Assembly (NCBI GenBank): GCA_003116975.1 | Contig: BGKB01000105.1 | Location: forward strand, 1 to 64,000 | Direction of reading: 5' to 3' | DNA: 64,000 nt | Origin: Aurantiochytrium sp. KH105 | Taxonomy: Eukaryota; Sar; Bigyra; Thraustochytrida; Thraustochytriidae | Shown: positions 29,831 to 39,905 of the stretch, one piece after another | Numbering within the stretch: position 1 is the first letter of the stretch | Layout of the letters: each line of letters starts with the position of its first letter | Notes under the pieces: model-generated | Databases searched by the model: none | Told to the model about the DNA's origin: nothing | The model's input: the letters and a program-made list of their open reading frames with translations, nothing else | Position numbers and translations under genes: made by a program

Positions 29831-30684
29831 CTGCGCCCGCGCCCGCGCCGAGTCCGCCGCGCGTCGGCTCGACTCGACGCGCAGTCTCGTCGCTCGCGCG
29901 CAGTCGGTCGCTCGCCTTGCGCCTTTGCTCGCGCCGCGGCGGAAACTTTGCTTCCCCTCTTCTCTCCCTCCGAGTTCGTTCGCTGTTTGGGCGACTTGCG
30001 CGACTTCCTTGCAAGTCGAATTTCCCGCCCGCGCAAGTGCGCTATGGCGGTCCGCAAGTCCCGCCGGTCAGCCAAGTGCATGGCACTACGACCGTCTCAC
30101 CGCCCGCTCCGTCGCGTTTCACGCCGCGTGCGTTCGCTCGCTCGCATCTGCCGGCTCCGTCGCATTTTGGGCTGCGTGCGCCCATGTCTGCCGGCAACAG
30201 GCTCGTGCTCGGAATGTAGAGGCCGCAGCGAGACCAGAACGAGCTTTGCGCGCGGTACTGCAGACTTTTGAGGCATTTGAGGCAAGCACACCTGCGCAAC
30301 GCAATTTGGATGGAGAGAATGGGCCCAAACTTGGGCGAAATGGCCGTTCACGAAAGCCAAGGCGGCTGGGCGGCGGTCAGGTCAGGGCCGCGTCGCCAGG
30401 GTGACTTGGACAAGAAGAACCGACAACGCTCGAGCGAGCTCGCGCTCGATACGTGAGCTCGTGCGTCGTGCTGCCTCAACACTATAAACGAGCGTGCCGA
30501 GAGGAGAAGTAGGAGAAGGAAAGTCTGTGTAGAAAAGGGGGATAGCAGGAACGCAAGACGCGAACAGAGGCGGCTGCCTCTACAAACTTCGAAAGTGGTG
30601 ACCTCAGCCATTATCAGGAGCCGGAGCGTGAAGAAATAAAGCGCAGGAGACAAAGACGAGCACACACACAAATACGAACGAAAG
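29831..30684. promoter_or_regulatory. Divergent promoter region RLPH2-like / EF-hand-IQ protein
   Basis: The segment 30007-30066 contains GCAAGTC, an E2F-like TTTCCCGCCC (30021-30030), CGCAAGTGCGCTATGGCGG (30032-30050) and CGCAAGTCC: a compact version of the cluster before the ACP gene. On the + side CACTATAAAC near 30479-30488 is a TATA-like element about 200 bases before the start at 30685. Confidence 0.55.
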
Positions 30685-33600
30685 ATGCAAGGCTCGCGAA
30701 GAAGAAGAAGATCATCGCTAGCGGCCATGCCTCATCGAAAAACGGGCTATCTCAAGGTGCAAGTCGAAAAGCTGCTTGTGAATGCCAGCAAAGAAAAACG
30801 AGACACCCCGTACTCCATGCATGACCCTCTTTGCGCAGATCCAAGTCAACAGTCGACTCACACAGCTCTTTGCTTGCATCTTGAGGCACACACGCGAGCC
30901 AGCAAACATGGTGAACGTCAAGGCGAGTCGAAAGTGGCTCGATCCAACGCCAAACTTGTGGAGCCAAACACAGTCTGCGAGGGACGAGACTTTGGCCCAC
31001 TCTTTGTGCCAGCCTGTATCGATGACAAGGGCCATTGCGGCCACTTCAACGTGCTCGAAGTTGTCTTGATGGAGCGTAACTTGCTCGCAGGAGACGATTG
31101 TGTCTTTGGCCGGGCTTTTGTGGATCTTGACGCGCTGGCTGTTGATGACGATATTCTACCCACGGGAAATATACAGCGCGTTCCTTTGCTCAATCGTCGT
31201 GGCCATGGTCAAAAGGGTTGGCTAGAGTTCTCTGCAGGCTTTGCTGAGACCGCATATCGTCAAAGCGCCAAGACAGACGCGCTCATTGTCGGACTCTACG
31301 TTGGAGAAATTCGGACGCGATACAGGGGTAGTCTGCGTATTATTGCAAGTCATCTCGACGACTCTGGAAAGGAACAGAGTCCGGCGCAATCACCATTATG
31401 GGACCAATCGCTAGCGGAGACTCGCTCTCATTCAGTACAAGCACCATGGTGGGGAGGTCTTTTACAGTTTGAGGCTGCCCTCGCAGACAAGGTCCGTCTT
31501 TCACTCGTTGACGAAGCAGGAGATGTTGTGGCCGAAGGAGCGCCAACTTCTGTAGGCCAGCTTATTGCGTCTTCAGGATCTGCATGGGTTCATCTCGACG
31601 CAACATCGGCGATATGGCTCGTCTCAAGCGTGGAGACGCCCCCAACAACGTCGAAAGGGAATGGCTCTGGTGTTGACCAGGCTCTCGTGGCACAGATTTC
31701 ATGGACGTCTGCAAGGGCAGGCAAATTCTACGTGGTGGCGCATCTGTTTCCTTCTGGAGAAACACGAGGTCGCGCCAAGCTTCGCGATGTAGTGCGAACG
31801 TTGACGCACGAAACTCAAGTTTGGGAGGACGATCTTCGTGTCCCTGTGCCAAGCCTCTCGCCAAAATACGCAGCCGATGCCACGCTGCACTTTGTTTTGT
31901 ACGAGGAAACACATTTGGGGGCTGAGATGCAAGGATACGGTGCCGTCTCTGTAGCTTTGATTCTCGCACAAAGCAAGTTGGGTAAACCATGGCCACTGGA
32001 CCTGCAGGCACTCGCAATTCAAGCCACAGTCCAGGTTTCGGGAACCCTTTTGGCAAATGGCGCACCTGACACGAACGGAAAACATTTGAACATGCCAGCC
32101 GAGGCCTTAGACATGGAGACTTCGAAATGTCAAGAAAACGCTGCGGCGAGGCACGCCGTTCGTACAGATACATTGAGAGACACAGCAATTCCAGAACAGG
32201 TTGGTGATCAGCGACCACGGGCAGTACACGTGGAGATTTTTATTCATCGGGGCGAGGATTCGAACCAGGAGGCTAATTCTTGTGCGCACAGCACATTTGA
32301 ACTATCGTCTGGGACGTGGAATGCCAAGAACCCTCTGTCAATTGCGAGTGGGGCAACCTATACATGCTCAGTACCTGTTCAGTGGTCAGAGAAACAGCGA
32401 AAAATTCCAACACTTCGATTCAGGCAAGATGACAGTCACTTTGACGCATTGGATCTGACAAGCCTGTGTCTGTGGCCTCAAGAGAGCGTTCAAGTGAGCT
32501 TTCCCGCAAAGACCTCTCGTCGCAATCTCTGCGATTCATGTGTTCTGATCTGTCGCGCAAGTCTAGGCAGATCCAAGAAACCGTGGGATCGACCGTTTCC
32601 AGGTGGCAAGATTCATGTACGTCTCTTTGATCTCTTGGAGACACGAGGGCGCGCGGACTTGGACCATGCCACCGTTCGCGTGCACTTGCGAGGAAGCGAG
32701 ACATCAACATGCACGTTCACTAGGGATGCAAATAGCGAGGGTGGGGAGACAACATGGGATGGGCATTGTGTGCTCGTGTGCGAAGCGTCGGAAGACGCAC
32801 CCGTGATCGAGTTTGAGGTCCGCGATGCACGTGCCACGCTCATCGCAGAGGCAAATCTCGTTCTCACGCCCAGCGTAAGTCTTGAGGGACACGTAATGAA
32901 TGCAAAAATCCCGCTGCGGGGGCCAGGAACCGATGTAAAGGTCGCAAAGCTTGCAGCATGCATCGAAGTTTTCCCTCAACATGCAGATGATGATGCGAAG
33001 ACGTCCTTGCGCATTGGCGCCTTTGCGCTCGAGACACTTTCGCTAGAGTCTTATGTATGGGCGGGACGAACAGCTCTCTCGCTGCAATTCAACAATACGC
33101 TGGACGGCTCACAGGTACAGAGTGTGGCGGCGACGCACGAAGACCGAAGATCGCCTGTCTGGGAAATTCCTCAGAAAATACCTGCTGGACTTTATGAGGT
33201 GTCGCTGTGCAACGATGCCGCCCTTGCAGATTCTGAAATGCACTGCGTGGCCAAGGGTCTTGCGCCTGTTGACTTGAAATCAGGCGCCGAGGTTTCCGTC
33301 GAATTTGCCGGGATCGGAACTGTGCGTGTTCGTACAATGAGCAGCAAAAGCGGAGCGATCGATGCGGATTTAGCATCGCAAGTCCTCAGCGCACGTTCTT
33401 CGTATTCAAACTCGACCACGAAGATAAGCGTGCCATCATCACCTCGACCATCTGCCCGAACCGTGAGTAGCAGTCGATCAGCACGGTCTGATTCACACGC
33501 AGCAACAATGATGCGCTGGGCAGTTCTTCAGGTACACGAGGTGAATGAAAGGTTGCATCGCATCAGCGACGACGAGTTTCTGAGGGTGAGTGGAGATCAG

Positions 33601-35913
33601 ATCCCCACGTTTACGACACCTCGCGGACATTTGGGCGCGAAACTTCGAGTTCCGCTTGAAGTGGCCACTGAGACATTACGGCTGACGCTTTGCCTCGATG
33701 ACGCGCATGCTTTGGAGAACGAGATTGGGCAGAGTGACTTGACACTCGCGCAAGGAGTAGGCTCGGTGACTTCCTTTTGTCTTCGTCTGCAACACTGCGT
33801 GACACAAGCTGACACTGGCATCGAACTGTCGGGCGATGTGCAGGTTTTCGAGCGTCAGCTGCATGCCAATGCAAAAGAGACTGACTCGCGTACGGAAGTG
33901 GAGCGCTGCATCAAAGCGTGTCGTCTCAAGGCCATCTTTTATTCGATTGATGTTGACAAGAGCGGAACGGTGTCTCGTCGTGAATTTCTCACCGCGTTGC
34001 AGCACGATGAAGACCTCGTTCGCGAGCTCGGCCTCGTTCGCGAGCTCGGCGCGAGTAGACCAGAGCGCTTGTTTTCCAGACTGGATCTAGATGATGATGG
34101 CGTTCTTTCGTGGACTGAATTCCAACGAATTGTGGATTTCGTCGCCGACGGTGCTGTTCTGAATGACGAAATTGAGGACAGTGACGACGAGGAAGATGAC
34201 GAGAACCACCTCGTCGCGACGCAGGAAGATGCTAGAGCGGAAAGAGAAGAGGATACGAGTCGAGATGCTCCTGGAAGAAAACGGTCGCTTGCAAAGACAA
34301 TGAAGAAGAAGAAGAAGAAAAAGAAGCAGAAGAAGAGCATGATGAAGACGAGTACAACTAAGAACCTTTCTAAAAACGCAAGGGCAACAAACAAAATTGG
34401 CGCGATGGCGGCGGTCGCAGGAACGACGAGACTTCTTCATGACCACAAACGATCCAAGATGGATGGAGGAGATAAGTCTGCAGGTGCACAGCAAGTGGCC
34501 TCACCACCATCAGCTTCTCAAGAGATTGAAGTCGTTGGCGGGGACGAGAGCGCCCCGCCAGTACAAGGGAATTCGGGGCAGACATTGAACCAATGCGAGA
34601 GTGAGCTCGTGGTTCGAGTACGAGAGCTTGAGCGTGCTTTGGAGGTCCAGCAGGAGCTCCACACTCAAGAGAAGGCTTCCATAGAGGCAGAAAAGGAGCG
34701 CGTGCGTGAAGAATTGGAGCATGTACGAGAGCGGGCGGACACCCTTGATCAAGTAAATGAGCGTCGGGTGAAGGAACTCGAGCTGGAGAAGAAGCGGGGA
34801 AGGGATCTGCACAAGCAAATGAGCGACGTTACTGCAGAGTTGACTTCATTTCGCAAACTCGGTGAGGGCACGCTAAACGAGGAAGATTGGCAGCTCGTTC
34901 GTCTCCAGGCGCTCTCGAAGGAGCAGGATCGACGCCTGGCATGCGCGCGCGAGCAGCGCAAGTTAGAACATCGCGCGGCTGCCAAGTTGCAAGCCTTGGC
35001 GCGATCTGCCCGTGCTCGTTTGGCGTATCGTCAGGAGCGTCAAGCAAGAACAAATGCAGCGGTGGCGCTGCAGGCAGCTGCGCGGGTGCGTATTGCCCAA
35101 AGGCGCTACACGCAACAACGAGACGAGGTGACGCGCGGATGTACGCGATTGCAAGCGATTTACAGAGGTCGGGCAAGGCGAGCTCAAGTGGCCATGGAAA
35201 TGTCCTCAGCCACGAAGATTCAAGCTGTTTTCCGGGCGCATCGAGGTCGACGCGTGGCGCGCAGCAAGGCCCGGGAGCAACGCAGCGCGAGTGCAATTCA
35301 GGCGCAAGTGCGACGTCTGCGAAGCATGCGAGAATTCGGAGAGCTCAAGTCTGCGCATTTGCGACGCATTCGCGCTGCAGTCGAGATCCAGCGTCGTATC
35401 CGGGGCATGCACGCGAGAGAGTCTTTTGCCCTTCGGGTCGATGCTCGCCGACAGCAAACCCTCGAGCACGAGAGTGCTACACGAGTGCAGTCTCTTGTTC
35501 GTGGTCAATCGGCTCGGAAATCGCGAATTGCTGCGGTGGCGCATCGAGAGGCGGCCACGCGAGCAGCGCGGAGAATGCAGCGGTGGTTCCTGCGTAAGCG
35601 CAAGGAGGAGGCGAAGCAAGTGCAGGCTGCGGTCAGTGTGGCGACCATGGGCACTGCAGGGCCTGGGCAAGTCTTTGGTGATGGTGAGTCACAAGATGGC
35701 GTTCGTGTGCCACAAGACCCAATTTCATATTTGCGCGTTTTCCTCAAGTCCAAGGGTGCGTCGGGGCACAGCACGCAACAAGCAAGAGATATTGTCGCTC
35801 GGGCAGTCATATCGTTAGACTCGGAGGACGGCTCGAGACGATCGCTGCGCGCACTCTCCAGTGTTGCGCCAGATTTGGTGCAAACCGCAATGGCCCGGGG
35901 ACAGCAAATCTGA
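30685..35913 (+). CDS. Large EF-hand and IQ-motif protein
   Basis: A 1742-residue single-exon protein. The first two thirds have no motif I recognise but look like a string of beta-rich modules. An EF-hand pair follows: DVDKSGTVSRRE (about 1089-1100) and DLDDDGVLSWTE (about 1134-1145), both with canonical calcium ligands. Next come an acidic stretch, a poly-Lys block, a long coiled coil (about 1306-1392) and a cluster of at least six IQ-like motifs (about 1430-1615, such as AAAKLQALARSARARLAYR and ATKIQAVFRAHRGRRVARS). It would bind calcium itself and calmodulin-like light chains, and fits a cytoskeletal or flagellar scaffold. An 18-base tandem duplication near 34017-34052 repeats LVRELG. An alternative start is Met15. 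Confidence 0.8.
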   Translation: MQGSRRRRRSSLAAMPHRKTGYLKVQVEKLLVNASKEKRDTPYSMHDPLCADPSQQSTHTALCLHLEAHTRASKHGERQGESKVARSNAKLVEPNTVCEGRDFGPLFVPACIDDKGHCGHFNVLEVVLMERNLLAGDDCVFGRAFVDLDALAVDDDILPTGNIQRVPLLNRRGHGQKGWLEFSAGFAETAYRQSAKTDALIVGLYVGEIRTRYRGSLRIIASHLDDSGKEQSPAQSPLWDQSLAETRSHSVQAPWWGGLLQFEAALADKVRLSLVDEAGDVVAEGAPTSVGQLIASSGSAWVHLDATSAIWLVSSVETPPTTSKGNGSGVDQALVAQISWTSARAGKFYVVAHLFPSGETRGRAKLRDVVRTLTHETQVWEDDLRVPVPSLSPKYAADATLHFVLYEETHLGAEMQGYGAVSVALILAQSKLGKPWPLDLQALAIQATVQVSGTLLANGAPDTNGKHLNMPAEALDMETSKCQENAAARHAVRTDTLRDTAIPEQVGDQRPRAVHVEIFIHRGEDSNQEANSCAHSTFELSSGTWNAKNPLSIASGATYTCSVPVQWSEKQRKIPTLRFRQDDSHFDALDLTSLCLWPQESVQVSFPAKTSRRNLCDSCVLICRASLGRSKKPWDRPFPGGKIHVRLFDLLETRGRADLDHATVRVHLRGSETSTCTFTRDANSEGGETTWDGHCVLVCEASEDAPVIEFEVRDARATLIAEANLVLTPSVSLEGHVMNAKIPLRGPGTDVKVAKLAACIEVFPQHADDDAKTSLRIGAFALETLSLESYVWAGRTALSLQFNNTLDGSQVQSVAATHEDRRSPVWEIPQKIPAGLYEVSLCNDAALADSEMHCVAKGLAPVDLKSGAEVSVEFAGIGTVRVRTMSSKSGAIDADLASQVLSARSSYSNSTTKISVPSSPRPSARTVSSSRSARSDSHAATMMRWAVLQVHEVNERLHRISDDEFLRVSGDQIPTFTTPRGHLGAKLRVPLEVATETLRLTLCLDDAHALENEIGQSDLTLAQGVGSVTSFCLRLQHCVTQADTGIELSGDVQVFERQLHANAKETDSRTEVERCIKACRLKAIFYSIDVDKSGTVSRREFLTALQHDEDLVRELGLVRELGASRPERLFSRLDLDDDGVLSWTEFQRIVDFVADGAVLNDEIEDSDDEEDDENHLVATQEDARAEREEDTSRDAPGRKRSLAKTMKKKKKKKKQKKSMMKTSTTKNLSKNARATNKIGAMAAVAGTTRLLHDHKRSKMDGGDKSAGAQQVASPPSASQEIEVVGGDESAPPVQGNSGQTLNQCESELVVRVRELERALEVQQELHTQEKASIEAEKERVREELEHVRERADTLDQVNERRVKELELEKKRGRDLHKQMSDVTAELTSFRKLGEGTLNEEDWQLVRLQALSKEQDRRLACAREQRKLEHRAAAKLQALARSARARLAYRQERQARTNAAVALQAAARVRIAQRRYTQQRDEVTRGCTRLQAIYRGRARRAQVAMEMSSATKIQAVFRAHRGRRVARSKAREQRSASAIQAQVRRLRSMREFGELKSAHLRRIRAAVEIQRRIRGMHARESFALRVDARRQQTLEHESATRVQSLVRGQSARKSRIAAVAHREAATRAARRMQRWFLRKRKEEAKQVQAAVSVATMGTAGPGQVFGDGESQDGVRVPQDPISYLRVFLKSKGASGHSTQQARDIVARAVISLDSEDGSRRSLRALSSVAPDLVQTAMARGQQI

Positions 35914-36035
35914 TTCCAAGTGGAGGGAAGGAGGGATATTCATTCTCGTCGACGGAGCAAGCGAGAGTGAGTGACGAAGGAAATAAGAGTGAAACGTAAT
36001 AGAAGGGTCACATCAGTAATAACTGTTGTTCTTGC

Positions 36036-36584
36036 TTAGAGACCGATCTTGGTACGGCGCCAGTTCCGGCGCTTCATGTTGTAGCGGATCTTGTTGTCCG
36101 TGCGGTAGCGGATCCAGTTGGGGATGGGCCTGTTCTGCTTGGCCTTCTTGGCCAGGACGCGCTTGGTGCGCGTGGTCTTAAAGGAGGGCTGTGTATCGCA
36201 AACGGGCGCAGGCAAAAGAAAGTTAGTCATTCATCCATTCATTCCACATATCGTACTTTCGGAGGAGGTTTCCGATCAACGACCGTCCAAGCGAGCAGGG
36301 AGGCGAGTCACAGGCCACAGACCACGACATCACTCTCCGTCTGACTGTCTGTCTGTGTTTCCCTCGGCCTGCTGGGCGCAGCGCAGCGCAGCAAGGTAGA
36401 CGGCGGCCGTCCACCTTGCGTCGCTTTGCCCACTCGTCCGGCCTCCTCGTCTCATCTCATCTCCTGGGGTCGGCCCTCATCCTCGCGAGCCCGTGCGTCT
36501 TGCGCGGCGCCGAGGTCCGCCGCGTCCCGAGACGCGGCCGCCCCGCGCTCGCCGGTCGCTCGCGGCCTCGCGCGCACGTACCAT
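36036..36584 (-). CDS. RPL39: Ribosomal protein eL39 (start codon alone in exon 1)
   Basis: Exon 2 (36036-36188) encodes [20 protein letters not shown]...[11 protein letters not shown], 50 residues of eL39, a 51-residue protein of the 60S exit tunnel. The missing Met is supplied by an ATG at 36582-36584 directly followed by a GTACGT donor, with the acceptor ACACAG just before exon 2; the intron is 393 bases (36189-36581) with a CTAAC branch-like site 34 bases from the acceptor. An intron straight after the start codon is also found in eL39 genes elsewhere. The reconstructed length is exactly the family's. Divergent from ubiquitin-eS31. Confidence 0.92.
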
Positions 36585-37249
36585 GGTGCGAAAGCGGTGG
36601 TGGTCGGCGTGCCTGCCTGCCTGTCGCTCCTTCTCTCTTTGCCGTCTGCGCCGCCGCCCCTCGCCGCCCTCGCGCCCGCCCGTCGCCCTCTCCCGCGCTG
36701 CCCCCCCCCCTCCGCCTGCTCCGCGCCCTTCCCCGCGCCCCGCCCCGGGCCGCCCCGCCGCCGCGCCCTCGCCTTGCCCCACTTGCGCCCCGCTTTCCCC
36801 ACTTGCGCCGCCGCTCCCCCCACTTGCCGCCCCGCCCCCGCGCCCCCGCCCCGACTCCCCTGCCGCCCCCCGCCGCAACCCCGCCCCGCCGTACCCTAAC
36901 CCTACCTCGCCCGCGCGGCGTCGACGGGGAACCGCGGCCTCCCTTTCTCCCTGTGGCGAAGGCAGGGCAGGGGCGGGGGGGCGCGGTTGGCGGCGGGGTT
37001 TGCGCGACTTGCGGCGGGGTTTGCGCGACTTGCGGCGGCGCGTTTGCGCGACTTGCGGCGCGGCGGCAAATAAGAGGCGGGGAGAGCCACAGACCGTCGG
37101 AAGGCAGAGAGAGGGAGGGGCAGGAGCGGAGCAGAGGGCCAAGCAGAGGCGGGGAAAGAAGGGGCGAAGCAGGGCGCGGCAGGAGCGGCGGCGGCGGCGG
37201 AGCAGAGCGAGAAGCAGCGGACGGCGAGCACAGGCGCGGCGCAGGCACC
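36585..37249. promoter_or_regulatory. Divergent ribosomal-protein promoter eL39 / ubiquitin-eS31
   Basis: A 665-base, very GC-rich interval between two start codons. It has three CCCCACTTGC copies near 36777-36828 and three GCGCGACTTGCGGCG copies near 37003-37062, spaced by about 21-23 bases. A telomere-like ACCCTAACCCTACC lies at 36893-36906; such telo-box words mark ribosomal-protein promoters in plants. AAATAAGAGG near 37068 is the nearest AT-rich word to the eS31 start. Confidence 0.6.
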
Positions 37250-38333
<1,084 letters not shown>

Positions 38334-39905
38334 GTGGAGAAAAAACTTTTTTTCCGTATTCTTCATTTCAATTTCTTTGTTACTTGCTCTGGTGGTTGTA
38401 CCGAATCGACCTTGCGAGTGTGATTTCGAAAGTTTGGTCAAGTATACAACCCGGCTTTCTTGTTGTCACACGTCAGGTGCTTGAAAGTTTTGTCGTTTGC
38501 ATCATCAGAACTCCGTCCCAGCTGTCCGTCACGTCGCCTTGCATGCTACATCTGTGAAAAATTACGGTCGAAATAAACTCAAGCGTGTCCTTTCATCTTC
38601 ACACGTTTCTCCCCGCCTTGGATATTCAACACAATAGCAAGACAACCAATCAAGAGCATCACTTTCCCTCCAGCTCTGCTTGGTGGTGGATGAGGAGCCT
38701 GGCCTGGCCTGGCCTGGCATGGCATATCATGGCATGGCATGCCATGGCCTGGCATGACGCCCGCGATCTCGGTCGGTCAGCGACCTTTCCTTCCTCCGCC
38801 ATCAGCCAGTCAGTGAGTGAGTCAGTCAGTCAGTCAGTGAGTGAGTCAGTCATTAGGCCTATTCAATCATTCATTCATTCATTCATTCATTCATTCATTC
38901 ATTCATTCATTCATTCATTCATTCATTCATTCATTCATTCATTCATTCATTCATTCATGCTCCGGCGGTTTGATGCGCCCGTTGCCGCGCTCGCGTGCAA
39001 CCATGGCAAGTGTGGTTGCGCACTTGCTGCGGGTGAATTCCGACTTGTACGGCGCCGTCGCAAGTGCGGAAAGCGCGCCGGGAAAAAGTCAGGAGGGAGA
39101 GCAGAGACCGTCCCGCTCGGCGAAGCAAGCATCTCCGCGCGAGAGCGAGTGAGTGCCCGAGCGCGAGCGTGTCTGGCTGGCCCGCCGCCCGACCTCCGCG
39201 CAGCCTCTTGCCGCTCCCGCGAGCGCAGCGGAGCCCAGCGCCGCGCGTCCGCTCGCGTGTGCCTCTGCGAGTTGCGCTCTGGAAATCGAGAGACAAGAAG
39301 GAAAAGAAAGAAAGAAAAGAAAAGAAAGGAACAAATAACAGCAAACAAAGCGGAAACCTGCGGCCCAGCCCACCACCCGTCGCTGCTGCCGCCGCCGCTG
39401 CTGCCGCCGCTGCCGCCGCCGAGCGCCGAGCGCCGCGCCGGGGGCCCTGCGCGCCCTCCCCTCTTTCCCTCCGTACGCCCCCCTTCCCGCCCTGCGCGTC
39501 TGCGCCGCGGTGGTTGACGCCGCGGAGAAGGGCCTGCGCGCGGCGAGTATCTTTCCCTTCGTTCATTTCCTTTTCTCGTTCGTGCGAGCGCGCGGCGAGC
39601 GCGAGGCCAGGCCAGGCAGGAGGTCCAAGGAGGCCAGGAGGCCAGGGCCAGGCCGGGCCAGGTAGATTAGACAGGCCGCGGCTGTGCTACACTACGCAAG
39701 CGGGCGCTGCTTTCCCACCTCGCTCTCGCTCGGGCTCGTTCGACGCCCGAAGCCTGCACCTTCGGCGTCAGCCTCGCCTGCGGAAAACGAGCAAGTCCTC
39801 GTCAGCTTGGACTTTGACTTCGGCTTCGGCTTGCGCTTTTAATTCTTCTTCTTCGTCGTCGTTGTCGTCGTCGTCGTCGTTGTTGTGGCTGCCACCGTTT
39901 TCACC
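38334..39905. other. Intergenic between ubiquitin-eS31 and XPO1; repeats and promoter motif
   Basis: About 38697-38757 GGCCTGGCATGGCAT-like units, about 38808-38852 GTCA/GAGT runs, and 38867-38958 a nearly pure CATT array of about 23 copies. The XPO1 side has CGCACTTGC (39019) and CGCAAGTGCGG (39059-39069) followed by an E2F-like GCGCGCCGGGAAAA, then GCC-rich sequence and a GTC/GTT run (about 39853-39889) just before the ATG. No credible gene. Confidence 0.5.
38867..38958. repeat. CATT tetranucleotide microsatellite
   Basis: About 23 perfect copies of the four-base unit ATTC, the longest pure array in the window. Likely length-variable between strains. Confidence 0.95.

Noticed and set aside
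32246-32266. GGTTCGAATCC on the - strand, like a tRNA B box
   Set aside because: Flanks do not pair as a T stem, no A box or acceptor stem, and it lies inside the EF-hand/IQ coding frame.
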